Numbered from the stretch's first letter, positions 1 to 9,076 are shown. The stretch: DNA of 64,000 nucleotides from Breznakiella homolactica (GCF_016616095.2 NZ_CP067089.2:3038001-3102000); one strand, 5' to 3'. Notes: a model not told the origin generated them from the sequence alone. Numbers and translations: made by a program.

Positions 1-309
1 TCATACTGTTAACCATCCTAAATTATCCTTTCCAATATAGAATGAATCAGTTCCAATTGTGATTTTTGGAACCGTTGTCTATGAAAAACATAGTTTTACC
101 GGCCGGAGGCCGCAAAACCGCAAGATCCTGTTTCAATTACCATTTTTTGAGAATGAGCAAGTCTGATTTTTATCGCCCACGCTCTTTCTTTCGAAAAACC
201 AAAGTTTACTTCCGGAAAATGTCTATAATAAAAACACCTCCAAATTATTCACATACATTGGCCGTACAAGATCCAATGGCAGATGAGATTATTGTGTTTG
301 AACAAAAAA
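1..309. other. Non-coding stretch, nothing supported
   Basis: About 300 bases at the window edge without a convincing gene. The only long open frame starts at a TTG, has no ribosome binding site and reads as low-complexity basic sequence. The minus-strand small membrane protein at 310-525 ends here. I see no hairpin with a T-tract, tRNA fold or repeat. Confidence 0.5.
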
Positions 310-525
310 CTATACCGAAAAAAAGACCGCCCTGCATATCAGCACAGCACCGAGAATGATCGGTACCACCGTGTAAGAAAGAACATGCAGCAGTTTTCCG
401 GTATTGTCACCGTACCGTTCTTTCATTGCCTGGTATTTGCCTAATTTTTCCGGTGATTTTAAACGAATGACCGCTGTATATATTCCATAGAAAATGACTA
501 AAACGCCAAGGCCAATATACAGCAT
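310..525 (-). CDS. Small two-helix membrane protein
   Basis: A 71-residue protein of unknown function. The first 20 residues and residues about 48-69 are hydrophobic, so it should cross the membrane twice with a short basic loop between (residues about 22-45, rich in Lys and Arg). The start is supported by a strong AGGGGG ribosome binding site just upstream of the ATG. It lies downstream of the HAD phosphatase on the same strand with a gap under 50 bases, so the two may be cotranscribed. It resembles the many short inner-membrane proteins of spirochaetes, but I recognise no family. Confidence 0.65.
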   Translation of the reverse strand: MLYIGLGVLVIFYGIYTAVIRLKSPEKLGKYQAMKERYGDNTGKLLHVLSYTVVPIILGAVLICRAVFFSV

Positions 526-572
526 ATTTCCCCCTGTTTCCGCGCGGCAGCCATTGCTCCGTAAACCGGCTG

Positions 573-1217
573 TTACCGGAAAAAAGCGGCAAGGCTCTCC
601 ATATCTCGACAGTAATATGTCGGCTTCGCTGCGTCAAGTTCCTCCCAAAGGCCGTGTCCGTAGCCCACCGCCAGGGAGTCGATGCCGTTTTCCCGCGCTC
701 CGATAATATCGAATTTGCGGTCCCCCACCATCAGGGTTTTGGTTTTGGGAAGGCTGTGCTTTGCGATAACATACGCGATGATATCGGCCTTCTCGGAAAG
801 GCTTCCGTCAGGGCTGCTGCCAGCAATATCGCAGAAATACCGGGCAAGCCCGAAATGTTCCAGCACCTTTTCAGCAAAGGCCTGTCCCTTGGAGGTCGCC
901 ACCGCGCAGTTTATCCCCGAGTCCGTAAGCTGCCGCAGTACATCTTCAATACCGTCATAGACCCTGTTCTCATACATACCCCGGTCGGCGTAGTATTCCC
1001 TGAAAACCTCCAGGGCCCGTTCGTTGTCTTTTCCGGTAAGGCCGTATTCATCCCTGAACGTATTGCCCAGGGGCGGTCCGATAAACCTTGCCAGTTTCTC
1101 TTCATTTACTTCATCTATTCCGAAATGTCTGAAAACGTATTTAAAGGAATTGATCACCCCTTCATACGGGTCCGTGAGGGTACCGTCCAGATCGAACAAT
1201 ACATGCGTATATTTCAT
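573..1217 (-). CDS. HAD-superfamily phosphatase, phosphoglycolate phosphatase-like
   Basis: A 214-residue soluble hydrolase of the haloacid dehalogenase superfamily, Gph/PGP-like subfamily, expected to dephosphorylate a small phosphorylated metabolite using an aspartyl-phosphate intermediate. All four motifs are visible: DLDGT near residue 9 (nucleophile and acid/base Asp), the Ser/Thr motif in VATSKG, a Lys in the PKTKTL stretch, and the metal-binding GDRKFDI motif near residue 166. An alpha-helical cap lies between motifs I and II. The ATG has an AGAGGAG ribosome binding site six bases upstream. Substrate cannot be told from sequence; 5'-nucleotidase or pyrophosphatase activity is also possible. 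It is divergent from the regulator at 1293. Confidence 0.9.
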   Translation of the reverse strand: MKYTHVLFDLDGTLTDPYEGVINSFKYVFRHFGIDEVNEEKLARFIGPPLGNTFRDEYGLTGKDNERALEVFREYYADRGMYENRVYDGIEDVLRQLTDSGINCAVATSKGQAFAEKVLEHFGLARYFCDIAGSSPDGSLSEKADIIAYVIAKHSLPKTKTLMVGDRKFDIIGARENGIDSLAVGYGHGLWEELDAAKPTYYCRDMESLAAFFR

Positions 1218-1292
1218 GGAATCTCCTCTATTATATGCCGATATTATACATAAAGCGCAGCGCTTTAGTGAACAGGAAATCAGGAGATTAGG

Positions 1293-2600
1293 ATGAGCGT
1301 ACTTGGGATTATCAATTCCGATCCGGATATAAAAAAACGGATTCAGGCTGCCTTTACCGAGGCTCCCAGCCTGGATTTAGAATTAAAATTTCTTTCGGAA
1401 AAAGAGGCTATCAGCGAATTCCTTAATTACGAAATGCCGGAGATTGTAATAATCAATTTTTCCGATCCCAAGATAGATATACCCTATGTGGCGGCCCATA
1501 TAAAAAATGATAAGTGGCTCCTGAATTTCGGGATTGTTGGGATCTTTAACAGTGAAAAGGACAGTGAAGAAAAACTGCTGGCCCAGTACAAAGATATCAA
1601 TGTTCTTGCCATTCTCGACTATTACCGGCTTCGGTCACATCTGGTAAAAAACATTGAAATCATCATGGAAAACTACCAGATCATATTTCAGAGGGAATTT
1701 ACCAAAGACATCATCGGAGGTGTTACGGGCAGTTTTACCCTGGAGAACGATCTTCTGGCGGTTCCGCTGTACGCGAGTATCGGCGCAACAATCCTGGCCC
1801 AGCGGGGCTTCATCAACCCGGACAGCAAAATGCATCTGCAGCTCGCCCTGGATGAACTTCTGGTCAATGCCATTGAGCACGGCAACTGCGCGATTTCCTT
1901 TGAGGAAAAAACAGCCGCCATGGAAGAAGGGAAAAGTGTGGTGGATCTGGTCAATGAAAAATGTCAAAATCCCAGGATCCGCGTAAAAAAGGTAGAGTTC
2001 CAATGGGATATCAGGAAAGACAAAACCATCTTTACCATCCGGGATAAGGGCAAAGGGTTTGACGTGGCGGAACATCTGAAAAAAATCGAGGAACAGGATA
2101 TCATGAGCCTCCACGGCCGGGGAATCCGCATGGCGTCCATGTTTTCCAGCAGCCTGAAATACAACAAAAAGGGAAATCAGGTTAAGCTCACCGTTCTGCA
2201 CGACGCTTCGGTGGAACGAAAAGTCCCGGCGGGGTTTTCCAGGGAACAGCTGATTTCGGTAAAGAAAGGCGAAACCGTTCTCTGGGAAAACGAATCCAGT
2301 GACTACCTGTACTATATTTCCAGCGGGAAATACAGTGTCTACCATGACAAAAAACTGGTAGGGTCCTTAACGGCCCAGGATATTTTTATGGGGGAAATGT
2401 CTTTCCTGCTTAATCAGAAACGTTCTGCGTCGGTTAAAGCGGATGGTCCGGGAAAACTGGTCCGCCTTTCCCGGAAGAATTTTATCAACATAATCCGCCA
2501 GTATCCCCATTACGGGATTTTCCTTTCCCGGCTTCTGGCAAAACGTCTGGTCCGCAGCAACGAACAGAACGCGAAACTGTCGGAACAGCTGAATATTTAG
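1293..2600 (+). CDS. Receiver-like / RsbW-like ATPase / cNMP-binding fusion regulator
   Basis: A 435-residue cytoplasmic signalling protein built from three parts. Residues about 1-125 look like a response-regulator receiver fold with degenerate acidic residues (SDPD near the start, then INFSDPK at the usual phospho-Asp strand). Residues about 165-300 are a GHKL ATPase of the RsbW/anti-sigma type, with an N-box (DELLVNAIEHGN near residue 186), a DKGKGFD G1 box and a GRGIRM G2 box. Residues about 315-430 are a cyclic-nucleotide-binding jelly roll (hydrophobic strands, then GEMSFLLNQKRSASV). The ATG follows AGGAG by seven bases. By family, the ATPase would phosphorylate or sequester a partner; no STAS antagonist or sigma factor is nearby, so the partner is unknown. 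Confidence 0.8.
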   Translation: MSVLGIINSDPDIKKRIQAAFTEAPSLDLELKFLSEKEAISEFLNYEMPEIVIINFSDPKIDIPYVAAHIKNDKWLLNFGIVGIFNSEKDSEEKLLAQYKDINVLAILDYYRLRSHLVKNIEIIMENYQIIFQREFTKDIIGGVTGSFTLENDLLAVPLYASIGATILAQRGFINPDSKMHLQLALDELLVNAIEHGNCAISFEEKTAAMEEGKSVVDLVNEKCQNPRIRVKKVEFQWDIRKDKTIFTIRDKGKGFDVAEHLKKIEEQDIMSLHGRGIRMASMFSSSLKYNKKGNQVKLTVLHDASVERKVPAGFSREQLISVKKGETVLWENESSDYLYYISSGKYSVYHDKKLVGSLTAQDIFMGEMSFLLNQKRSASVKADGPGKLVRLSRKNFINIIRQYPHYGIFLSRLLAKRLVRSNEQNAKLSEQLNI

Positions 2601-2682
2601 AACTGCCTCCGGACACACGCAGATCCCGCAGGGTACTCGCATTATAAAACGAATAAAACACAGAAGCATAGAACGACCAATT

Positions 2683-2793
2683 CCGGGGGCCATGGCAGCC
2701 CCCGCGACCGGGCAGCACCGAGCCGGTTAAGCCGGAAAGCACCCGGGGAGAAGGATAACGCCGGATGCTTTCCGGATTGTCAGTCCCGGTGCT
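2683..2793. other. Cluster of perfect inverted repeats upstream of lacI-type gene
   Basis: Three stems lie in about 110 bases. One is a 7-bp GC stem (2684-2690 with 2698-2704). A 9-bp stem pairs 2732-2740 with 2767-2775, and it is enclosed by a 7-bp stem pairing 2714-2720 with 2787-2793. None is followed by a T-tract, so a simple terminator is unlikely. The nested arrangement could be a structured RNA or operator DNA. I do not recognise a known RNA family in it. Confidence 0.4.
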
Positions 2794-2804
2794 CCCTCGC
2801 AGTA

Positions 2805-2833
2805 TTGACAAATCCGCAGATTCACCGGAAAAT
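2805..2833 (+). promoter_or_regulatory. Putative sigma-70 promoter of the LacI-type regulator
   Basis: A consensus TTGACA box at 2805-2810 is followed after 17 bases by GAAAAT at 2828-2833 (four of six matches). The transcription start would fall at about 2840, almost on the ATG at 2841, so the message might be leaderless. This is a sequence match only. Confidence 0.35.
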
Positions 2834-2840
2834 GTCAACG

Positions 2841-3842
2841 ATGGCAAAAACAGGCAAATCCACAGCTACAATACACAATGTCGCGGAGGCATGCGGCGTT
2901 TCCGCCCGGACGGTGTCCCGGGTCATGAACGGCCAGGCCCACGTCCGCCCGGCGCTGAGGGAACGGATTCTCGAAACGGCTCAGGCAATGGGATACCGCC
3001 CGGACCCAAGTGCCCGGGCTCTCAAATCCGGAAGAAAGCGGATTATCGGGATTGTGGTAAATGCGGTTTCCAGTGATACGACCTTTAAAAGGATAGAACA
3101 TATCTCTAAGCTCTGCAGCGCCTGGGAGCACGCCGTACTTGTCCGTTTCGCGGAGAATTCGGAAATGGAGGAAAGCACCGTCGAATCCCTCATGCCGTGG
3201 TGCGACGGTATGGTAATTTTTTCAAACCTCCGCACGGTACGATCCCCGGTTCTGGACAGCCTCACGGAAAATGGATTCCCCTTTATGCTGGTCGATCCGC
3301 CCCACCCTGTCCCCTATCCAGCGGTCAGGATTGACCGGGCCCGGGGTTACCGGGAAGCCGCGGAGTATCTCATCGGAAAGGGAAGAAAGAAACCGGTACT
3401 GCTGGTGGAACATTTCCGTTCCGGGGACCGCATCCGGGGATTCAAAAAAGGACTGCAGTCGGCGGGGATTCCGTTTTCGGATGACATGATTTTCAGTACC
3501 GGTAAGGAATACGCCGGCGGCCGGAACGCCGCGCCGGAACTGATACGGGCAATCAGGAAAAAAAAGGCCGACGCCGTAATCTGCCACAACGATAAAATGG
3601 TCCTCGGCCTGATGAACGCCTTTATCCGGGAAGGTATCCATGTACCGAAGGACGCCGCCCTGATCGGGTACGATGACGACAGTTTTACACCGTATACGTC
3701 GCCGGCGATTACCACCATAGCGCAGCTCGGCGGAAATCCGGCGGATTTTATTTTTGAACAGATCAGAGACAACATTGAAAACGGTACGGCAATGAAGAGC
3801 AAAACCCTCAGGACGGGTCTGATTATACGGGAATCCGCGTAA
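2841..3842 (+). CDS. LacI-family transcriptional regulator
   Basis: A 333-residue sugar-responsive repressor of the LacI/GalR family. The N-terminus has the helix-turn-helix (TIHNVAEACGVSARTVSRVM) followed by the hinge helix region (PSARALKSGRKRIIG), and the remainder is a periplasmic-binding-protein-like sensor domain ending in the usual GYDDDSFTPYTSPAITTIAQ segment. The reading frame stays open upstream to a TTG at 2805 and includes an ATG at 2832. I prefer 2841 because it gives the common N-terminal spacing to the helix-turn-helix and has a weak GGAA box ten bases upstream. It precedes gnd by 74 bases on the same strand, so it probably controls the gnd-kinase genes. The effector is unknown. 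Confidence 0.88.
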   Translation: MAKTGKSTATIHNVAEACGVSARTVSRVMNGQAHVRPALRERILETAQAMGYRPDPSARALKSGRKRIIGIVVNAVSSDTTFKRIEHISKLCSAWEHAVLVRFAENSEMEESTVESLMPWCDGMVIFSNLRTVRSPVLDSLTENGFPFMLVDPPHPVPYPAVRIDRARGYREAAEYLIGKGRKKPVLLVEHFRSGDRIRGFKKGLQSAGIPFSDDMIFSTGKEYAGGRNAAPELIRAIRKKKADAVICHNDKMVLGLMNAFIREGIHVPKDAALIGYDDDSFTPYTSPAITTIAQLGGNPADFIFEQIRDNIENGTAMKSKTLRTGLIIRESA

Positions 3843-3916
3843 TCACCGCCCTGGATAAAACAGATAGTTAAAACGCGGACCGGAAAAAATCCGGGACTGC
3901 CAAAAGGAGCCCCGCT

Positions 3917-5368
3917 ATGGGAAACGCAGACATAGGACTTATCGGCCTGGCGGTGATGGGAGAAAATCTCGTCCTGAACATGGAACACAAGGGATTTTCG
4001 GTGGCCGTGTACAACCGTACAACATCAAAAGTTGATACCTTTATTCAGGGCCGGGGAGCCGGAAAAAACATAACCGGCCATCATGATTTGGCCGGTTTCG
4101 CCGCGGCGCTCAAACGTCCGAGGAAAGCCATGATCATGGTTAAAGCGGGACAGCCCGTGGACGATACCATCGAACAGCTTCTGGCGGTGCTTGAACCCGG
4201 AGATATCATAATAGACGGGGGGAATTCAAATTACCTCGATACCATGCGGCGTACCGCCTACGTTGAATCCAAGGGCCTTCTCTACATCGGGACTGGTGTG
4301 TCCGGCGGTGAGGAAGGAGCTCTTACCGGTCCGTCGATTATGCCCGGCGGGTCACCGGCGGCGTGGCCCCTGGTTAAACCCATCTTCCAGGCGATTGCCG
4401 CGAAGGTCGACGGCGGCGTTCCCTGCTGCGACTGGGTCGGGGAAAACGGAGCCGGCCATTTCGTCAAAATGGTCCACAACGGTATCGAATACGGAGACAT
4501 GCAGCTTATCTGCGAAACCTACCAGCTCATGAAGGATATGGCCGGACTTTCTTACGATGAGATGCGGGATGTTTTCGCAGAATGGAACAAAGGCGAACTG
4601 GACAGCTACCTCATTGAGATTACCCGGGACATCCTCGGGTTTAAGGATACCGATGGCCAGCCCCTGGCGGAAAAGATCCTCGACACCGCGGGGCAGAAGG
4701 GAACGGGAAAATGGACCGGCATCGCGGCCCTGGAATTTGGGGTACCCCTGACGCTGATCGGCGAGGCTGTTTTCAGCCGGTGTTTGTCGGCGGCTAAGGA
4801 CGAACGGGTCCGGGCGGCTAAGGTTTTTTCAGGGCCGACGGTACAGAAACCGGCGGACGTGAAGGGATTCATCAGCGACCTGGAAAAAGCCCTGTTCGCT
4901 TCAAAAATCGTTTCCTACGCCCAGGGATACCTCCTGATGCGGGAGGCCGCAAAGGAATATAAATGGAACCTCAACTACGGCGGCATTGCCCTCATGTGGC
5001 GGGGAGGATGCATAATCCGTTCCGCCTTCCTGGGAAAAATAAAAGAAGCCTTTGACCGCAAGCCCGATCTCGAAAACCTGCTCCTGGATCCGTTCTTCAC
5101 ATCGGTGATTGAGGAAGCCCAGGGACCGTGGCGGCGGATCGCCGCGGCGGCGGCAGTGAACGGAATTCCGGCGCCGGCCCTGAGCAGCGCCCTGGCGTAT
5201 TTCGACGGATACCGGAGCGCCCGGCTGCCGGCCAACCTGCTCCAGGCCCAGCGGGATTACTTCGGCGCCCACACCTACGAACGCACCGACAAACCCCGGG
5301 GAGAATTCTTCCACACCAACTGGACCGGCCGGGGCGGCGATACCAGCGCTTCAACGTACAACGTATAA
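3917..5368 (+). CDS. gnd: 6-phosphogluconate dehydrogenase, decarboxylating
   Basis: Converts 6-phosphogluconate to ribulose 5-phosphate and CO2 with reduction of NADP+, the oxidative step of the pentose phosphate pathway, in the cytoplasm. The 483-residue length matches the long homodimeric bacterial form. Visible signatures are the N-terminal Rossmann motif GLAVMGENL, the substrate motif GTGVSGGEEGA with GPSIMPGG, the catalytic Lys/Asn segment HFVKMVHNGIEYGDMQ, the GGIALMWRGGCIIRS region, and the C-terminal R/H substrate-binding tail (RTDKPRGEFFHTNW). The ATG follows AAGGAG by eight bases. It lies between the LacI-type regulator and a PfkB kinase, in line with a regulated sugar-acid catabolic unit. 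Confidence 0.97.
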   Translation: MGNADIGLIGLAVMGENLVLNMEHKGFSVAVYNRTTSKVDTFIQGRGAGKNITGHHDLAGFAAALKRPRKAMIMVKAGQPVDDTIEQLLAVLEPGDIIIDGGNSNYLDTMRRTAYVESKGLLYIGTGVSGGEEGALTGPSIMPGGSPAAWPLVKPIFQAIAAKVDGGVPCCDWVGENGAGHFVKMVHNGIEYGDMQLICETYQLMKDMAGLSYDEMRDVFAEWNKGELDSYLIEITRDILGFKDTDGQPLAEKILDTAGQKGTGKWTGIAALEFGVPLTLIGEAVFSRCLSAAKDERVRAAKVFSGPTVQKPADVKGFISDLEKALFASKIVSYAQGYLLMREAAKEYKWNLNYGGIALMWRGGCIIRSAFLGKIKEAFDRKPDLENLLLDPFFTSVIEEAQGPWRRIAAAAAVNGIPAPALSSALAYFDGYRSARLPANLLQAQRDYFGAHTYERTDKPRGEFFHTNWTGRGGDTSASTYNV

Positions 5369-5389
5369 CCAAACGGAGAAGGTATACCT

Positions 5390-6502
5390 ATGACACCATT
5401 AACCATTCCTTCCGCTGACGGAAAAAAACACGACCTCCTCGCCCTGGGAGCCCTGGTAACGCGGCTCAACCCCGGGATCATTCCCTTCGCCGAAGCGGAC
5501 CGCTACACCCTCCACGTTTCCGGCGGGGAATACAATGTTGCGGCGAACCTGTCCACCTGCTTCGGAATGCGGACGGCCATTGCCAGCGCCATGGTGGATT
5601 ATCCCATCGGCAGACGCATTGAATACGCGGTCCGCAAATCCGGGGTAACCCCCTACTACCGGCGGTTTTCCCATGACGGAGTCCGGGGACCCAACATGGC
5701 CATTGTCTGGAGTGACCGGGGCCACGGCGTCAGGGCGCCGGTGGTTTTCTACAACCGGTCCAACGAAGCCGCCGCCCGGCTTGAGCCCGGCAGCTTTGAC
5801 TGGGATACGATTTTCTCTTCGGGAATACGGTGGTTCCACTCGGGGGGAATCTTCGCGGCCCTTTCGGCGGCAACGCCGGAGCTGGTAATCGAGGCCATGA
5901 AGGCCGCGAAAAAAGCGGGGGCCGTGGTTTCATTTGACCTGAACTACCGGGCAAAACTGTGGGCCGCCGCCGCGGCGGAAGCCGGGCAGGATACAGAAAA
6001 GGCCAGCGAGGAAGCCGCCAAAACCCTCCGCAGAATAGTGGAGCATGTCGATGTGCTGGTGGGCAATGAAGAGGATGTTCAGAAGGGACTCGGACTCAAG
6101 GGGCCTGAGATTGAATCCAAAGGGAAACTCGATTCCGGTGCGTTCTTCGGCATGATAAAAACGGTGACAAAGGAATTCCCCAATATCAGGGCGGTGGCCA
6201 CCACCCTCCGGGAGGTCCATTCAACCAACCGCCATTCCTGGAGCGCGGTTCTCTGGGTGGACGGAAAAAACTACACCGCCCCGGTCTGCGAACTGGATGT
6301 GTACGACCGGGTCGGCGGCGGCGACGGTTTCGCCTCGGGGCTGTTTTACGGTCTTATGGCAGGAAAGGAACCTGAGGAAGCGCTCCGCCTCGGCTGGGCC
6401 CACGGGGCGCTGCTGACCACTACCCCCGGGGATACATCCATGGTAAGCCTCGAACAGGTGGAAGCCTTTGCCCAGGGCGGTTCCGCCCGGATCCAGCGGT
6501 GA
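5390..6502 (+). CDS. PfkB-family sugar kinase, probably 2-keto-3-deoxygluconate kinase
   Basis: A 370-residue ribokinase-fold kinase. An N-terminal GALVTRLNPG and SGGEYNVAANLS segment forms the substrate-binding region, SFDLNYRAKLW is the central PfkB signature used by KDG kinases, and VGGGDGFASGLFYG is the C-terminal catalytic motif with the base Asp and anion hole. It would phosphorylate a sugar or 2-keto-3-deoxy acid using ATP. It starts 21 bases after gnd with a clear purine-rich site and is the last gene before a strong terminator. The neighbours (6-phosphogluconate dehydrogenase, LacI regulator) suggest gluconate or hexuronate catabolism. KDG kinase is the best guess; fructokinase or another PfkB specificity is possible. 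Confidence 0.82.
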   Translation: MTPLTIPSADGKKHDLLALGALVTRLNPGIIPFAEADRYTLHVSGGEYNVAANLSTCFGMRTAIASAMVDYPIGRRIEYAVRKSGVTPYYRRFSHDGVRGPNMAIVWSDRGHGVRAPVVFYNRSNEAAARLEPGSFDWDTIFSSGIRWFHSGGIFAALSAATPELVIEAMKAAKKAGAVVSFDLNYRAKLWAAAAAEAGQDTEKASEEAAKTLRRIVEHVDVLVGNEEDVQKGLGLKGPEIESKGKLDSGAFFGMIKTVTKEFPNIRAVATTLREVHSTNRHSWSAVLWVDGKNYTAPVCELDVYDRVGGGDGFASGLFYGLMAGKEPEEALRLGWAHGALLTTTPGDTSMVSLEQVEAFAQGGSARIQR

Positions 6503-6507
6503 TAAAA

Positions 6508-6538
6508 AAGCCGCCGGCACTGTTTGCCGGCGGCTTTT
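6508..6538. terminator. Intrinsic terminator between the kinase and the minus-strand operon
   Basis: A GC-rich stem (AAGCCGCCGGC pairing with GCCGGCGGCTT) with a short loop, flanked by A-tract on the left and T-tract on the right. It can work in both directions, ending the plus-strand kinase transcript and the minus-strand importer operon. Confidence 0.85.
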
Positions 6539-6562
6539 CACGTAAAGTGATTCAAACTACTT

Positions 6563-8221
6563 TTATTCATCCCGTGAGCCGGAAAAGTCCGGTCCCCCGG
6601 CGGCGACGTAGCCGCCGCTTTCCCCGCCTGGTTTCGCGGATATCCAGAAGGAATAGAGCTTTGCCTCGGACAGGTAAAACCTGATGCATACCGGTTTTCC
6701 CGCAAGCTCCTGAACGCTGTCCCTGCCAACCCAGGAAATTCCCATACAGGTTGAATCTCCGGTAAAGGCTATACACTGTTCCCTGCTGAATCCGGGTATT
6801 ATTTTTCCCTCCCGGTCCAGGATCTCCGCCCGGAGTTCCCCGCAGGAACAGTCGGCGTTGACAAAAAGATATTTGCCGGTAAAGGTAAGCGGCCTGGTCA
6901 GCAGGGTTCTCGCTCCGGACGTGGGTGAAGCCATGGCGGCAAATCCGTCCCGCCGGAGGGTGGCCAGGCCGGTGCTGGCCCCGGCGTACATGACCCGGCG
7001 CATACGGCCGGGTCCGCCCTCATCATGGGGACCAAGCTTCGGGGAAATACCGGAGAATCCGGTAAAATAGAAATAAAGCTCGTCCTTCATCACCAGACAC
7101 AGTCCGCCCGAGGCGTGGAGATACGCCCGGTTCCAGTCACCTTCCTTCCGGGAAGAAGCCAGGAACGGCGTCCGGTCCGGCCGGCTGAAATGGAACCCGT
7201 CCCGGCTGTACCCCAGTTCAAGGTCGATGGTTTTCGGGATTCCCAGATCGGCGCACAGGTTGTTTTCCGGCCCCCGGAAAATTCCGAACATCCCCAGCAT
7301 AATGCTTTCATAGGGGGTTACGTTGAGATCGTACAGGGTGACCCGGTGGTCCGGAAACCGTTGATCCGGAAGGTCACTGCCGTCACAGATCTGCCACAGG
7401 GCTTCATCAGTTTCCGGTTCCCATTGAGCGCCCGCGAGGAAATCATCCGATTCACGGTAGAACCGCGCCCTGAGCCCGATGGGAAGACGGCTCCCGTCGT
7501 CCCGCTTCCTGATCGCCCGGCGGATACTCATGCACCATTTTTTCCGGAAGGGATTGTAAAAGAACGATGTATTGTCCCCCACCGGGGTGGTTACCGCCGG
7601 GTTGCTCCAGTGGATGCCGTCGGGTGAAGTCTGGAGCCAGCCGTCCACAAATTCATCCAGCTCGTTGTGTTTGCCGTACCGGTAATACTGGAACATCTTG
7701 TACCGCTGCGCCTCGTCCCGGGCATCGTGGTCGAGCCAGACCAGGCAGCCGTCCCGCTCATGATATTCCCGGGGCGGCCAAACGAGATTCGTGCCCGGTA
7801 CCACATCGAGGTCCGGCCGCTCCCAGCGGATACCGTCGGTACTCACCGCGTAAGCGGTGGTATGGAACCATCCGGGCATGTACCACATCTTGAACAGTTT
7901 GTCCGCCGGATCGTACCAGACCCCGTCGTTGAAGGGTGCCGCCATGGGGCAGTTGCCGTTGTCCATCTCTTCGGCGGTCTCCGGTTTAAGCACCGGACTC
8001 GCGGGATGGACCACGGGCTTTCCGAAGATCCTGATACAGTCGGTTTCCCGGATAAGGAAATCGTCGACAAACAGCTGCCGGCCCAGATCAACATGGATCA
8101 CATCCGGAGGGTTCGAAAGATACGGCACCGGTTCGCCCGAGGCCAGCCGTTCTTCGCTGTACCGGGGCGGCCACTGCTCCGGCAGAATAATCCCGTTGTA
8201 CAATGTTTCCTGTTCTGCCAT
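6563..8221 (-). CDS. Glycosyl hydrolase-like beta-propeller protein
   Basis: A 552-residue protein without a signal peptide, so presumably cytoplasmic. Recurrent aromatic and acidic blade segments (FKMWYMPGW, YAVSTDGIRW, LQTSPDGIHWS, GYSRDGFHFS, YFYFTGFSG) resemble the five-bladed propellers of GH32/GH43-type glycosidases and their uncharacterised relatives. The C-terminal about 100 residues form a beta-rich domain like those that follow GH32 propellers. It is the last gene of the ABC importer operon, starting 13 bases after the second permease with a GGGGG ribosome binding site, so it most likely acts on the imported sugar. I cannot assign substrate or confirm the catalytic acid residues. 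Confidence 0.65.
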   Translation of the reverse strand: MAEQETLYNGIILPEQWPPRYSEERLASGEPVPYLSNPPDVIHVDLGRQLFVDDFLIRETDCIRIFGKPVVHPASPVLKPETAEEMDNGNCPMAAPFNDGVWYDPADKLFKMWYMPGWFHTTAYAVSTDGIRWERPDLDVVPGTNLVWPPREYHERDGCLVWLDHDARDEAQRYKMFQYYRYGKHNELDEFVDGWLQTSPDGIHWSNPAVTTPVGDNTSFFYNPFRKKWCMSIRRAIRKRDDGSRLPIGLRARFYRESDDFLAGAQWEPETDEALWQICDGSDLPDQRFPDHRVTLYDLNVTPYESIMLGMFGIFRGPENNLCADLGIPKTIDLELGYSRDGFHFSRPDRTPFLASSRKEGDWNRAYLHASGGLCLVMKDELYFYFTGFSGISPKLGPHDEGGPGRMRRVMYAGASTGLATLRRDGFAAMASPTSGARTLLTRPLTFTGKYLFVNADCSCGELRAEILDREGKIIPGFSREQCIAFTGDSTCMGISWVGRDSVQELAGKPVCIRFYLSEAKLYSFWISAKPGGESGGYVAAGGPDFSGSRDE

Positions 8222-8233
8222 AGCTGGTTCCCC

Positions 8234-9076
8234 CTATTTAATTGCCCCGGACTGCACGCCCCGGATCAGGTATTTATGGATAATCGTTACCATAATGAGC
8301 ATGGGAAGAAGCTGGATAACACAGGCTGAAAAAAGGGCGCCCCAGTTTACACCCATCACATCGGAGCTCACGGTGGTGATAACCACCGGCGCGGTGATTG
8401 CCTTTGTGGTCGAGAAAATGTAGGCGAAGGTATACTCATTCCAGATTCCGATGGCAACGAAGATCGCCACCGCGGTTATTCCCGGAGCGGTCAGCGGAAG
8501 GGTAATCGTTACAAACGCCCGGAGCTTGGAACAGCCTTCGATCATAGCCGCTTCCTCAAGTTCCACAGGCACATCATCCACAAAGGTCTTCATCATCATG
8601 GTGGCGAGGCTCAGCGAAAAGGCGGCGTTGATTACCATCAGCGTAAAATGGTTGTCCACCAGGCCCAGGGACCGCAGAAACGGATACAGGGGAATGGTGA
8701 TGACGATCGGCGGAAACATCCGCATGGCGATGAGAATCAGCGCCGGGATCTGCATGGCCCGGCTTTTGTACCGGGAAAAGGCAAAGGCCGCGGCAAAAGA
8801 AAACACCAGGGTGATCACCAGGGCGCCGGCGGTAATGATAATACTGTTCCGCACACTGGAAAAGAAACGGGGATTCTCCGACGCAAGGCGGGTAAAATTC
8901 TGCACCGTCAGCTTCGAGAAAATCTTCGGCGGATACGCCCAGATATCCAGGGCATCCTTAAAGGAATTGATTATGATGAGGAATATCGGAAACGCCGCGA
9001 AGAACACAAGAAGCAGAAGGAAAAAGTAACTTAAGACATTGTTTCCGTATTTGTATAACCTGTACTTGTTTATCAT
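8234..9076 (-). CDS. Carbohydrate ABC transporter permease, MalG type
   Basis: A 280-residue inner-membrane permease with about six hydrophobic segments. The EAA loop that docks on the transport ATPase is clear (EAAMIEGCSKLRAFVTITLP). The frame extends upstream into the previous gene, but the ATG at 9076 gives a typical N-terminus (MINKYRLYKYG), is preceded by an AGGGACA site and leaves 11 bases after the first permease. With its partner it forms the channel of a CUT1-family sugar importer. No ATPase gene is present in the operon. Confidence 0.9.
   Translation of the reverse strand: MINKYRLYKYGNNVLSYFFLLLLVFFAAFPIFLIIINSFKDALDIWAYPPKIFSKLTVQNFTRLASENPRFFSSVRNSIIITAGALVITLVFSFAAAFAFSRYKSRAMQIPALILIAMRMFPPIVITIPLYPFLRSLGLVDNHFTLMVINAAFSLSLATMMMKTFVDDVPVELEEAAMIEGCSKLRAFVTITLPLTAPGITAVAIFVAIGIWNEYTFAYIFSTTKAITAPVVITTVSSDVMGVNWGALFSACVIQLLPMLIMVTIIHKYLIRGVQSGAIK

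Noticed and set aside
66..359. Plus-strand frame of 97 codons at the window start
   Set aside because: TTG start, no ribosome binding site, basic low-complexity sequence, and it covers the end of the better-supported minus-strand membrane protein.
2683..2793. SRP RNA or tmRNA in the spacer with nested stems
   Set aside because: The conserved GGAA-loop asymmetry of SRP RNA and the tRNA-like ends of tmRNA are absent.
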